A stretch of 64,000 bases of DNA, taken from AP-15 sp963812675. Lineage in GTDB: Bacteria; Pseudomonadota; Alphaproteobacteria; ATCC43930; CGMCC-115725. Under the pieces are notes generated by a model. The model was not told the DNA's origin. It saw only the letters and a program-made list of their open reading frames with translations, and did not search any database. Position 1 is the first letter of the stretch, and each line of letters begins with the position of its first letter. The stretch is taken from NCBI GenBank assembly GCA_963812675.1, contig CAWEWR010000027.1, forward strand, positions 1 through 64,000. Direction: 5' to 3'. Positions 51,183 to 61,077 of this stretch are shown here, piece after piece. The position numbers and the translations under genes are program-made.

Positions 51183-52948
51183 ATGGCGATCCGTCTTCTG
51201 CCTCCGGTCCTCGTCAACCGCATTGCCGCCGGCGAAGTCATCGAGCGGCCGGCTGCGGCGGTCAAGGAATTGGTCGAAAACGCGATCGATGCCGGCGCCG
51301 GGCGCATCGACGTCACCTTGAAGGACGGCGGCCAGGCCCTGATCGCGGTTGTCGACAATGGCGCCGGCATGACCTCGGAAGAGCTGGTCTTGGCGGTCGA
51401 GCGGCACTGCACCTCGAAATTGCCCGAGGATGATCTGCTGCGCATCGCCTCGCTCGGCTTCCGCGGCGAGGCGTTGCCGTCAATCGGCGCGGTCAGCCGG
51501 ATGCGGATCACCTCGCGGCCGCCTGGGGCGCAGAGCGCCTGGGAGATCGTGGTCGAGGCCGGCCGGAAGTCGGCGCCGGTGCCGGCAGCGCATTCCCCCG
51601 GTACCCGGGTCGAGGTGCGCGACCTGTTCTTCGCGACCCCGGCGCGGCTCAAATTCCTGAAGACGCCGCGCACCGAGCGCGATCTGGCGGTCAACTCGGT
51701 GCGCCGGCTCGCCATGGCCTACCCCGGAATTGCATTCACGGTCATCGGGGACGAGGAGCGCGTGCTGTCTGCGGCTCGCCGCGGCCGGCGAGTCTGAACC
51801 GGCAATCGCGCGCCGCGCCCGGCTCGCGGCGCTGCTGGGGCGCGACTTTGCCGAGAATTCGGTCGAAATCGATGCCGAGCGGGGCGGGTTTCGGCTGACC
51901 GGGCTTATCGGGTTGCCGACCCTCAACCGCGCCGCGCCGCGCGACCAGTATCTCGTCGTGAACGGGCGGCCGGTGCGCGACAAGCTGCTGGTCGGTGCGG
52001 TCCGCGGCGCCTACCAGGATGTGCTCGCCCGCGACCGCCACCCGATGGTCGCGTTGTTCGTCGATGGGCCTGCGGAGGAGATCGACGTCAATGTCCATCC
52101 GGCCAAGGCCGAGGTGCGGTTCCGCGACGCCGCATTGGTGCGCGGGCTGATCGTCGGCGCGTTGCGCAACGCGCTGGCCGCCGCCGGGCACCGCGCCTCG
52201 TCGACCGTCGCCGCCGGAGCAATCGCGGCCTTCCGCCCCGGGTCCGGCATCCCAGCGCCGAGCGCGCCGCGCTTCGCCTTCCCATTGCCGCCGCCGAGCC
52301 CCGTCATTGGCGCTCGCCGAGAGCGCCAACAATTTTCTGCGGCCGACCGAGGAAGCTCCGGCGACAGAGACACGGCTCGGCACCCCGCGCGCGCAGCTGC
52401 ACCGCACCTACATCTTGGCGGAAACCCCGACCGGGATCGTTCTCGTCGATCAGCACGCGGCGCATGAGCGGCTCGTTTACGAACGCATGAAGGAGGCGAT
52501 GGCCGCGCAGGGTGTCGCGCGCCAGGCCTTGTTGTTGCCTGAGGTCATCGAGCTCGACGAGACCGGCGCCGCACGGCTCGCCGCCCGCGCCGCGGAGCTC
52601 GCCGAATTCGGGCTCGTGCTCGAGCCGTTCGGACCCGGCGCGGTCGTCGTCCGCGAGGTCCCGGCATTGTTGCCGGGGCTCGATGTCGGCGCCCTGGTGC
52701 GCGACCTCGCCGACGAGCTCGCCGAATGGGGCGATACTCTGGCATTGAAGGAGCGGATCGAGACCGTCTGCGGCACCCTCGCCTGCCACACCAGCGTGCG
52801 CGCCGGGCGGCACCTCTCGTCTCCCGAGATGGACGCGTTGCTGCGCCAGATGGAGGCGACCCCCAACAGCGGCCAATGCAATCACGGCCGCCCGACCTAC
52901 ATCGCGCTCGACCTCGCCGACATCGAGCGGCTGTTCGGGCGGCGGTAG
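51183..52948 (+). pseudogene. mutL: DNA mismatch repair protein MutL, two reading-frame shifts
   Basis: The complete MutL plan is present across three frames. Segment 1 (51183 to about 51765) has the GHKL ATPase motifs ELVENAIDAGAGRIDV, VVDNGAGM, TSKLPEDDLL and GFRGEALPSIGA. Segment 2 (about 51770-52300) has LLGRDFAENSVEID and EIDVNVHPAKAEVRF. Segment 3 (about 52307-52948) has ILAETPTGIVLVDQHAAHER and ends with the dimerisation domain. Each shift is net +1. The first lies at GTGCTGTCTGCGGCTC, where a 4-base duplication or one extra T breaks VL-RLAAAG. The second is near 52290-52310. If real, mismatch repair would be lost. If assembly errors, the protein would be about 588 residues and normal. 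Confidence 0.85.
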
Positions 52949-52962
52949 TGCCCGGGTGAGAG

Positions 52963-53166
52963 CTACTTGGCGGCTGCTTGCACTGGCGCAATCTCGCCAC
53001 TTCTGCGCCGCACACTGATTACCTCGATGCCGATCGGGTTGCCATTCGGGTCGAACTCTACGAACACGCCCGGGGCGACTTCCTCAGACGTATCAGAAGG
53101 CACGCCCTGGGGGCCGAATGCGACATGGAGGACGTCGGCCTCTGGATCGTAACTGGTACGGATCAC
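52963..53166 (-). CDS. DUF2283 protein (antitoxin-like)
   Basis: A 67-residue protein. It begins IRTSYDPEADVLHVAFGP and has EEVAPGVFVEFDPNGNPIGI, the usual DUF2283 pattern. Such genes commonly pair with a DUF4258 RelE-like toxin. GTG at 53166 overlaps the stop of a DUF4258-like fragment (GTGA). Since that partner is truncated, this looks like an orphan antitoxin. Confidence 0.8.
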   Translation of the reverse strand: MIRTSYDPEADVLHVAFGPQGVPSDTSEEVAPGVFVEFDPNGNPIGIEVISVRRRSGEIAPVQAAAK

Positions 53167-53272
53167 AGCTTTGCTCCTCTGTCCCAGTGCGCCGTCACAA
53201 CGAAAATATCATCGCCATCTCGTCGGTGAACCACGCGAAGCACACGGTTTCCGAATTCACGAGAGGGCTGGG
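53163..53272 (-). pseudogene. remnant of a DUF4258-like toxin gene
   Basis: Only the C-terminal end remains. It reads REFGNRVLRVVHRRDGDDIF, then VVTAHWDRGAKL and a stop. No start codon with a full domain exists upstream, because the RND pump gene ends at 53273 and occupies that position. The stop overlaps the DUF2283 start by GTGA, the usual coupling of this toxin-antitoxin pair. The toxin is almost certainly inactive. Confidence 0.6.
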
Positions 53273-56200
53273 CTAGTCGGTTTCCCCGGGCCGCGGCCGG
53301 AGGCGGCGGAAGCGGGCGCTGCTGCGCTCGCGGATGGTCTGGAAGGTGACGTAGAGCATCGGGATCACGAAGAGCCCGATGGCGCTGGCGGCGATCATGC
53401 CGGCGAAGACCGGCGTGCCGACGTCGTGCCGGCTGATCTCGGCGGCGCCCTGCGCCGTCACCAGCGGGTAGACGCCGAGGATGAAGGCGAAGGAGGTCAT
53501 CATCACGGCGCGAAACCGCATCCGCGAACCGAGCACCGCGGCCTCCCGGATGTCCATCCCTTCCTCGCGCCGGTCCTTGGCGAATTCGACGATCAGGATG
53601 CCGTTCTTCGCGGCCATCGCGATCAGCACGACGAGCCCGATCTCGGCATAGAGATCGAGCGACAGGTGAAAAACCAGAACTCCGAGAAACGCCCCGAGCA
53701 CCCCGACCGGCACCGACAGCAATACCGGGACCGGGATCATCCAGCTTTCATAGAGGCCGACGAGAAACAGAAACGCGAACAGTACGGCGAGCCCCAGGAT
53801 CGGGCCGGTCTGCCCGGAAGCTGCGAACTCCTGGTAGGCGGTCCCGGTCCATTCATAGCCATAGCCGGAGGGCAGGGTCTTGGCCGAGATCTCCGCCATG
53901 GCCGCCAGCGCCGTGCCGGAGGAAGTGCCTGGAGACGGGCTCCCTTGTATCGGGATTGCGCGGTAATTGTTGTAGCGGGTGATGACCTGCGGCCCGACGA
54001 CGACGCGAGCGTTGGCGATCGAGCGCAATGGCACATCGGCGCCGAATTTGTTGCGGATGTAGATTTGCCACAGCGAGGAGACATCTCTGCGATCCGCCCC
54101 CTGGCCCTCGATGTTGACCTGCCAGACGCGTCCGAACAGGTTGAAATTGTTGATGTAGACGCCGCCCAATGTCGCCTGCAAGCGCGCCGAACACGTCGGT
54201 CATGCTGAGGCCCAGCGCCTGCGTCTTCTCGCGGTCGATATCGAGCCAGATCGACGGGTTGCCGGCGGTGTAGGTCGAGAAAACGCGGGTCAGCCGCGGA
54301 TCCTGGTTGGCGGTCGCGAGTAGCCCCTGCATGACGCTGTTCATCGCCGCGGGCTCCTGGCCTTCGAGCCCTTCGAGCCGGTACTCGAACCCGCCCGTCG
54401 TCGAGAGCCCGATGATCGGCGGCAGGTTGAACGGGATGACCGTCGCCGTGCGGATCTGCTGCCCCTCGCCGAACACTCGCGCGATCAGCGCCTGCGCTGA
54501 ATTCGCCGCGCCGACGCGGTCGGCGAAGGGCTTCAGGGTCGGCACGATGAAGCCCGTATTCGGCTCGTTGACGCTGTCGATGATCGAAAATCCGACGATC
54601 GCGAAAACGTTCTGGACCTGCGGCATCTGCTTCAGCACGGCCTCGATCCGCTTGACCGCGTCGCGGGTGCGGCTGACCGATGCGCCGTCCGGCAACTGCA
54701 CATTGATAAAGAAAGCGCCCTGGTCTTCTTCCGGGAGAAACCCGGTCGGGGTTCGCAGAGACAGAAAATAAACCCCGGCGGCGCTCGCCAATATCGCCAC
54801 AAGGCCGAGTATGGAGACGCGCACCAGGCGGCGCACGATCGCCGCATAGCCGTCGCGAATATTGTCGATGCGCCGCAACACCCAGCCCATCGGGCCCCGT
54901 TTTGGGCCGCTGGGGCGGAGAAACACGGCGCACAGCGCCGGCGACAGGGTCAGCGCATTCAGTGCCGAGATCAGCATCGCGACGCTGATCGTCACCGCGA
55001 ATTGCCGGAACAATGTTCCCGCGATGCCGGGGATGAAGGCAATCGGCACGAACACCGATAGAAGGACCAACGTGATCGCGATGATCGGCGCGGTGATTTC
55101 GGTCATCGCCTTCTTTGTCGCCTCCGCCGGCGACAGGTTCGGTTCTTCCTCCATGACGCGTTCGACGTTCTCGACCACCACGATCGCGTCGTCGACCAAG
55201 ATGCCGATCGCCAGCACCACCGCGAGCAGCGAGATCGTATTGGCCGAATATCCCATCACCAGCAGCACCGCGAAGGCGCCGATCACACTGACCGGCACCG
55301 CGATCGCGGGAATGAGGGTCGCGCGCAGGCTGCCGAGAAACACGAAGACGACGATGACGACCAGCGCAAAGGCGATGACGAGCGTGATCAGCACGTCGTG
55401 AATCGTAGCCTGGACAAAGGTGGTCGTGTCGTAATTGACCAGATATTTGAGACCCGGCGGGAAGCGCTGGCTCAGGCGATCCAAATTGGCGACGACCTGA
55501 GCAGCGGTCTGCACGGCATTGGCGCCGGGGGAGAGATAGATGCCGATCGCGACCGCAGGCTCGCTGTTGAGGCGGCCTTCGACGTCCTGGTTCTGGGCAC
55601 CGAGGTCGACCCGGGCGACATCGCGTACGCGCAGCAGGGAGCCGTCGGGATTGGCGCGCAACACGATGTTGCCGAACTGCTCGGGTGTCGTCAGGCGGCC
55701 CTGCGTCTGCACGTTCATCTGGAACTGCTGGTCTCTGCCGATCGGGCGTGCGCCGATCCGGCCGGCCGGCGCCTCCACATTCTGCGCCTGAATCGCCGAG
55801 ACCACATCGGCCGGCGTCAATTGCAAATTGTCGAGGCGCTGGGTATCGAACCAGATGCGCATCGAGTAATTGAGCGCGCCGAACAAGCGCGCCTGGCCGA
55901 CCCCGGGTGTGCGCGACAACACATCGAGCACATTGATGATCGCGTAATTGGTGATGAACAGCGGGTCCTGCTTGCCGTTCTCGCTATAAAGCATGATGAA
56001 CTGCAGAACCGCCGACGACTTCTTCTGGATCGTCAGCCCTTCGAGCTGGACTTCCTGAGGGAGCTGGGCCAGGGCGGTCTGCACCCGGTTATTGACGGCG
56101 TTGGTGTTGATGTCGGGATCGCTGCCGAGGACAAAGCTGACGGTGAGGTTGTAGCTGCCGTCATTGCCGCTCGTCGAACTCATGTAGATCATCTTGTCGA

Positions 56201-56417
56201 CACCGACGACCTGCGCCTCGATCGGCTGGGCGATGCTCAATTCGACGACGGCGGCGGAGGCGCCAGGGTAGGTGGCCGAAACTACGGTCTGAGGCGGCAC
56301 GATGTCCGGGAACTGCGCGACCGGGATCCGCAGCAGCGCGAGCGCGCCGGCAATCGTGATGACGATCGCGATGACGACCGCGAGCCGCGGCCGATCGACA
56401 AAGATCGCCGAGATCAT
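53273..56417 (-). pseudogene. RND multidrug efflux transporter, single frameshift
   Basis: An AcrB/MexB-type inner-membrane pump of about 1,048 residues if repaired. N terminus MISAIFVDRPRLAVVIAIVI; pore segments include YPGASAAVVELSIAQPIEAQ, and TM4 has the LAVVLAIGILVDDAIVVVEN relay motif. The frame breaks near 54180: LSMTDVFGAL continues in the next frame as QATLGGVYINNFNLFGRVWQ. The local sequence GCGCTTGCAGG has one extra T relative to GCGCTGCAGG. The C-terminal part contains GLVVLIAMAAKNGILIVEFA. The start overlaps the adaptor stop (ATGA). No TolC-type outer-membrane partner is in the window. Deleting one base would restore a full pump. Confidence 0.87.
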
Positions 56418-57637
56418 TGGGTCGCCTTTGGCGCGCTCGGCCCGTCTCCGGCCGCGGAATTGCCGGCGCCACCGCTCGTACCCTGCTCAGCCGCAGGGGA
56501 AATCGGCGGCGGCGGGGTCGCCGGGCTGGGTGACACGGTCGCGCCGGGGCGAACCCGCTGCAGCCCCTCGCTGATGACCAGCTCTCCTTCCTTGAGCCCA
56601 TTGCTCACCACGGCGGTGGACGGGGTCGACTGGCCGAGCTGGATCCGCCGTTGCTCCGCCTTGTTCTGCGCATCGACGACGTAGACGTAATCGCCCTGCT
56701 GATCCGACAGCACCGCCGCGCGGGGAATGGCGAGAACGGTGATCGGCTCCACGCCCTCGACCATCACCGTCACGAACTCGCCGTCGAACAATTCGCGCGG
56801 GGCGGGCGCGCCCGGCGGCACCCCCGGAAGCAGCGGGTTAGGGATAACGCCGCGCGCCATGATCGTGTCGGTGTTGGTCGCAACCGTCGGTGATATGTAA
56901 TCGAGCTTGCCGTCCTGTCCGTAAATCCGCCCATCCGGCAGGCGGAGCTTGAGCACGACTACGTTGAAACCACCTTTTGGATCGTAGCGGTTGCGCAGAT
57001 CGAGGCCGGCGCGCACCGACACCGGGTAGAGCACATACATCGGGTCCTGGCTGACGAGGTTCGCCAGGGTCCCGGTGGTCGGCGAGACGACGTTGCCCTC
57101 GGTGACGTCGGTGGCGCTGATCTTGCCGTCGATTGGCGCGCGGATCTCGGTATAGCCGAGATTGATCTCGGCGATTTCGAGCTGCGCCTTGGCGCTCGCG
57201 ACCTGCGCCGCCAGCGAACGCTCATTGGAGAGATCCTGATCGACGGTCTGCTGCTGGCCGGCGGGCGTTTTCATCAGGTACTGCGAGCGCGCGAGCTGCT
57301 GCGCGGCATAGGTGTGCTGGGCTTCGAGCTGCGCCACATTCGCCTTGTCGGCGTCGACCTGCGCCTGAAACGGCGGCTGCTCGAGCTGGTAGAGGAGATC
57401 GCCCTTTTTGACCTCGGCGCCCTCGACAAACAGCCGCTTTTCGAGATACGCGCTGACCCGCGCGACCAACGCCACCCGCCCAACCGCCTGGATGCGTCCG
57501 ATAAACTCGTCGGTCTGGGTGATCTGCTGGCGCTCGGCGTGCACGACGCCGACCGCCGGTGGCCCGGCGGGCGCAGGTTGGGCATCGGCGGCGACGGGGA
57601 GCACGGTGACGATCAGCAGCAGCAGGAGGACCTTCAT
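56414..57637 (-). CDS. RND efflux periplasmic adaptor protein
   Basis: A 407-residue membrane-fusion protein. A signal peptide (KVLLLLLIVTVLPVAADAQ) leads into the barrel-sandwich hybrid (FIGRIQAVGRVALVARVSAY and VEGAEVKKGDLLYQLEQPPF), an alpha-hairpin rich in Ala and Gln (ANVAQLEAQHTYAAQQLARS), and a second lipoyl half (LGYTEIRAPIDGKISATDVT). The tail is Pro/Ala/Gly-rich. It is first in the operon and overlaps the pump gene by 4 bases. The second methionine (57637) is chosen because it directly precedes the signal peptide; a longer start at 57673 adds 12 residues. Confidence 0.9.
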   Translation of the reverse strand: MKVLLLLLIVTVLPVAADAQPAPAGPPAVGVVHAERQQITQTDEFIGRIQAVGRVALVARVSAYLEKRLFVEGAEVKKGDLLYQLEQPPFQAQVDADKANVAQLEAQHTYAAQQLARSQYLMKTPAGQQQTVDQDLSNERSLAAQVASAKAQLEIAEINLGYTEIRAPIDGKISATDVTEGNVVSPTTGTLANLVSQDPMYVLYPVSVRAGLDLRNRYDPKGGFNVVVLKLRLPDGRIYGQDGKLDYISPTVATNTDTIMARGVIPNPLLPGVPPGAPAPRELFDGEFVTVMVEGVEPITVLAIPRAAVLSDQQGDYVYVVDAQNKAEQRRIQLGQSTPSTAVVSNGLKEGELVISEGLQRVRPGATVSPSPATPPPPISPAAEQGTSGGAGNSAAGDGPSAPKATQ

Positions 57638-57880
57638 GAACGGCTGTATTCCATCGTGTCTCCAAACGCCCACGCCGAGCGGTCTTCGGCTATAACTTAG
57701 GTCCCTTCCGCCGCCGCGCGAAGATGTCGACCGACAATCCCCCGACTTCCCTAGACCTGCCGAGCGCCATCGTCTCGCTTAGGACCTCCGTGACAGCACC
57801 TCCCGATTGGCAAAGGCCGCCGGACTTTTCTCGGCGTACAGCTCTGAGCACGGAGCCGGTGAACTGAGCGGACGGGGCGG

Positions 57881-58924
57881 CTACGCGTGTTCTTCCCGCT
57901 CTGTCCACCCCTGTTCCGGACGGTCGCCAACATCCGGCTCCAGCTGGCCGATCCTCTTCAGGTCCAAGACCGGGGTGCCGTCATCTGCGGTGGTCACGGC
58001 ATCGACATAACGCATCCCGAAGCATATGTCCTCGGGCCCATAGTTGCGGATGTCGTGCACGGTTGTCGCGAGCGTTGGGTCGCGCGCTTCGAGCAGCACG
58101 AACACTTGCGCCTTCGCCGCGATTGCTCGCGCCGAATCGTAGCCATAGAGCGGGCTCCGCTCGTCGAGCACGTGCATCAGGGTCCAGAAAAGTGGAAAGA
58201 TCGGGATGTGTGCCCGATCGAGCCGCAACTCTTGCGCGCGGTGGAACAGGTTGCCCTCCGCACTCGTCTCGGTGAGCAGGACGTTCAGCTGCGCCTTCGC
58301 ATCCGAAAGCCCAGCGGCGCGCCCGTTGCCGATCCGCACCATCAAGGTCGGTTTGCCGTTATGCATCGCCACCACCGGGTTGGCGGCGAAGACCAGCTTG
58401 GCCCGTGGCCGCGAAAAGCGGACGAAGGTGAGGCCGGTCAGGATGGCCGTGAACGCGAGGCCGCATACGATCTCGGTCGCAGCGACCACGCGGCCGTAGG
58501 GCGTCGCCGGATACATCTCGCCATAGCCGACCGTCGCCAGCGTCTCGATACTGAAGAATAAATTATCCGCGAAGCTATGCGGCCGAACATTCGCTACCGA
58601 TCCGGGAACTGCCAAATAGAGCGCGGCGAAGACGAAATTCACGGACAGATAAAGTGCGAGCAAGGCCGCGAGGAATTCGGGCCAGGTCAGAGCAACGGCG
58701 AGATGGTAGGGATCGCGCAGATCGAAGCGCGAAATGCCCTTCTTTCTGAACTCGTAGGAGCCAAGGCGCACCCGCGCCACTTTCTCGCCGGGCTCGCGCT
58801 CGATTGGAATGCGGCGATCGATCCCAGCCGAGCCGCCGCCGCGCGTTTTCGCTCGCGACTTCAGGCCGCGCCCTTCCAGTGTGTCGGATGAACCGCCCGG
58901 AAACTGATGGCAACGCGGTTCCAT
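57881..58924 (-). CDS. inward-rectifier type potassium channel (KirBac)
   Basis: A 347-residue Kir-family channel. The N-terminal cytoplasmic segment includes LGSYEFRKKGISRFDLRDPY, the slide helix. TM1 is WPEFLAALLALYLSVNFVFA. The pore helix and selectivity filter are IETLATVGYGEMYP, with the K+ signature TVGYG. TM2 (VVAATEIVCGLAFTAILTGL) leads to the C-terminal cytoplasmic immunoglobulin-like domain (LVFAANPVVAMHNGKPTLMV). Length and domains match bacterial KirBac channels. The gene has no operon partner. Confidence 0.93.
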   Translation of the reverse strand: MEPRCHQFPGGSSDTLEGRGLKSRAKTRGGGSAGIDRRIPIEREPGEKVARVRLGSYEFRKKGISRFDLRDPYHLAVALTWPEFLAALLALYLSVNFVFAALYLAVPGSVANVRPHSFADNLFFSIETLATVGYGEMYPATPYGRVVAATEIVCGLAFTAILTGLTFVRFSRPRAKLVFAANPVVAMHNGKPTLMVRIGNGRAAGLSDAKAQLNVLLTETSAEGNLFHRAQELRLDRAHIPIFPLFWTLMHVLDERSPLYGYDSARAIAAKAQVFVLLEARDPTLATTVHDIRNYGPEDICFGMRYVDAVTTADDGTPVLDLKRIGQLEPDVGDRPEQGWTEREEHA

Positions 58925-59027
58925 GCATTGAGGCGCATCATAGCCGGGTTATATAGTCCATCTTGCCGCCCGTCGCGCCTGCGGCCATTTAATGCTCTCC
59001 ACCGTCCGGGACAGTCATGAGGGACCG

Positions 59028-59516
59028 ATGATCCACCATCTATCGATCGCTGCTCGCGACCCGAAGCATGTCGCTGGTGTTTTGGCCGAGCTCATGGGCG
59101 GCAAGGCGGTGCCGTTCCCCCCCAACCCGGGGAGCTTTTTCGCGCTTCAGCTCGACGAGCACGGGTCGGGTGTCGAGGTTTATCCAGCCGGAACCGAGCT
59201 TCAGCCGGGCGGCAGCGACGGCGGGGGCTTTGTGAAAAAGCCGGAAGCGCGCGGCTTCGGCCCGACCCATTTCGCGCTGAGCGTCGCCACCGATGCGGAC
59301 AAGGTCGACGCGATCGCAGCCCGTGAGGGCTGGCAATGCTTCCGCTGCAATCGCGGCCCGTTCCACGTGATCGAGGTGTGGGTCGAGAACGAGACGATGG
59401 TCGAAATCCTGCCGCCGGAATACGCCGCCGAATATCTCGCCTTCACCCGCCCCGACAAAATTGCCGCGGCAATGGCCGCCGCAGCACCGCAGGGATCCCG
59501 CCAACGCCCGGCGTAA
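59028..59516 (+). CDS. VOC (glyoxalase/dioxygenase) superfamily protein
   Basis: A 162-residue VOC-fold protein. It begins IHHLSIAARDPKHVAGVLAE. Beta-alpha-beta pairs are seen at GSFFALQLDEHGSGVEVYPA and in ARGFGPTHFALSVATDADKV. A late Glu in NETMVEILPP is a likely metal ligand. ATG at 59028 follows GAGGGACCG; the longer upstream start is not needed. The substrate is unknown. Confidence 0.82.
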   Translation: MIHHLSIAARDPKHVAGVLAELMGGKAVPFPPNPGSFFALQLDEHGSGVEVYPAGTELQPGGSDGGGFVKKPEARGFGPTHFALSVATDADKVDAIAAREGWQCFRCNRGPFHVIEVWVENETMVEILPPEYAAEYLAFTRPDKIAAAMAAAAPQGSRQRPA

Positions 59517-59881
59517 TTTCGCGGGGGCCCGCGGCGGCTACGGGGCTGACGCGCCAGACGGATGAACAAGGCCCACCGCGTGCGGGTGGCGCGGGAGAGC
59601 GAGCTGCGCCGGATGGGACAAGGTCGTCCCGGCCGGCCCGCAGGTTACGCATCGGCCGCTCAGGAATTTGCTATAACAATAACCATACAATTGCCATGAT
59701 CGCATTTTACGCTCACGGTAATCGGCACTCCGGGCAGGTGCTGGGCTTACTTTAAAGGGAGGTTGGCGACGCCTGATCTCAACCTGATAAAACAGGTGGA
59801 ACAGGGGGCGGCCACGGTGACGTGTACTCGATCTGGGAGATCTGCGTCTCGCTGGGGCGCGCCGCAAACAGCGCCGGCCCG
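59517..59881. other. 365-base gap without a recognisable gene
   Basis: The region between the VOC gene and the stop of the FMN oxidase holds no supported gene; the open frames across it are shadows of its neighbours. A relatively AT-rich stretch (about 59665-59710, TTGCTATAACAATAACCATA) could carry a promoter, but no -35/-10 spacing fits well. The weak stem CCTG...CAGG near 59783 is not convincing as a terminator. Confidence 0.4.
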
Positions 59882-60976
59882 CTAATACGTCTCGCGCGGC
59901 AGGTTGAGGTGCGGGAAGGCGCTGTGGACGTGTGGGGGTGCGACCTGGCGCGCCGGGCGGATATAGGATTTGTCGAGCTCGTGATAGGCAGTGACGCCGA
60001 GCAGCGACAGGCAGATGCGGATCTCGTCTTCGAGAAGCTCGAAGAGGCGCACCATGCCTTCGGCGCCGGCCGCGGCGAGCCCGTATACGTACAGCCGGCC
60101 ACAGGCGACCGCGTCGGCGCCGAGGATCAGCGCCTTGACGATGTCGGTGCCACGGCTGATGCCGCCATCGACAATGATGCGCGCATGCCCGCCAACCGCT
60201 TCGACGACCTCCGGCAATACATCGATCGAACCGACGCCCTGATCGAGCTGCCGCCCGCCGTGGTTCGAGACATAGACGCAGTCGACCCCTTGCTCGACCG
60301 CGATCTTGGCGTCCTCGGCGGTGGCGATACCCTTGAGGATCAGCGGGATATCGAACCCCTTCTTGATGCGCTCGACATCGCGCCAGTTGAACTGCGCCTG
60401 GAAGACGCGGGCATCGGCGACTCGCACGCGCCGGCGCTGGTGACGCTTGGCGATGTCGCGTTCGCGCCGGCTGTAGCTGTCGGTGTCGACGGTCAGGCAA
60501 AACGCGTCATAGCCCTTATCGATCGCGCGGCGGACATGATCGTCGACCCAGGCGGCGTCGCCGCGCACGTAAAGCTGGAAGATCTTGAAACCGTCGCCCG
60601 AAGCCTCGGCAGTCTTGTCGAGCCCGGGATGCGACACAGAGCTCAGGATAATCCCATTGCCAAAGGTCCGCGTCGCTTCAGCGACGGTGGCGCCGCCCCC
60701 CGGCTCGAACACCTCCAGCGAGCCGACCGGAGCGCACAGTACCGGGATGCGAAGCTTTTTGCCGAACAGCGTGCTGCTGCAATCAACATTCGAGACATCG
60801 CGCAATACCCGCGGACGGAAGCCTATTGCATCGAGCGCCAGGCGGTTGCGGGCCAGGGTCGTCTCGGTCTCGGAGCCGCCGATCAGGTAGTCCCAGTTGT
60901 TGCGGTCGAGGTTGGTGCGCGCCTGGGTTACGAACTCGTGGAGGTTTTGGAAGCGGCTTTCGAGCGACTCGGCCAT
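59882..60976 (-). CDS. FMN-dependent alpha-hydroxy acid oxidase/dehydrogenase
   Basis: A 364-residue TIM-barrel flavoenzyme of the lactate/mandelate/glycolate oxidase family. The active-site signature VYVSNHGGRQLDQG is intact, with the catalytic His and substrate-binding Arg. IPLILKGIATAEDAKIAVEQ contains the FMN-binding Lys, and RIIVDGGISRGTDIVKALIL binds the FMN phosphate. There is no membrane-insertion loop, so it is probably soluble. It is divergent from the D-2-hydroxyacid dehydrogenase gene, and both act on 2-hydroxy acids. Confidence 0.92.
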   Translation of the reverse strand: MAESLESRFQNLHEFVTQARTNLDRNNWDYLIGGSETETTLARNRLALDAIGFRPRVLRDVSNVDCSSTLFGKKLRIPVLCAPVGSLEVFEPGGGATVAEATRTFGNGIILSSVSHPGLDKTAEASGDGFKIFQLYVRGDAAWVDDHVRRAIDKGYDAFCLTVDTDSYSRRERDIAKRHQRRRVRVADARVFQAQFNWRDVERIKKGFDIPLILKGIATAEDAKIAVEQGVDCVYVSNHGGRQLDQGVGSIDVLPEVVEAVGGHARIIVDGGISRGTDIVKALILGADAVACGRLYVYGLAAAGAEGMVRLFELLEDEIRICLSLLGVTAYHELDKSYIRPARQVAPPHVHSAFPHLNLPRETY

Positions 60977-61077
60977 GGTTCTGTTCTTCCGGGCTGATTT
61001 GACGGGGATCGCAAGGTATCGCTACGATGCGGCTCTTGCCAACCAGGCGCGACAATCCCGCGAAGAGGAGACGCTAC

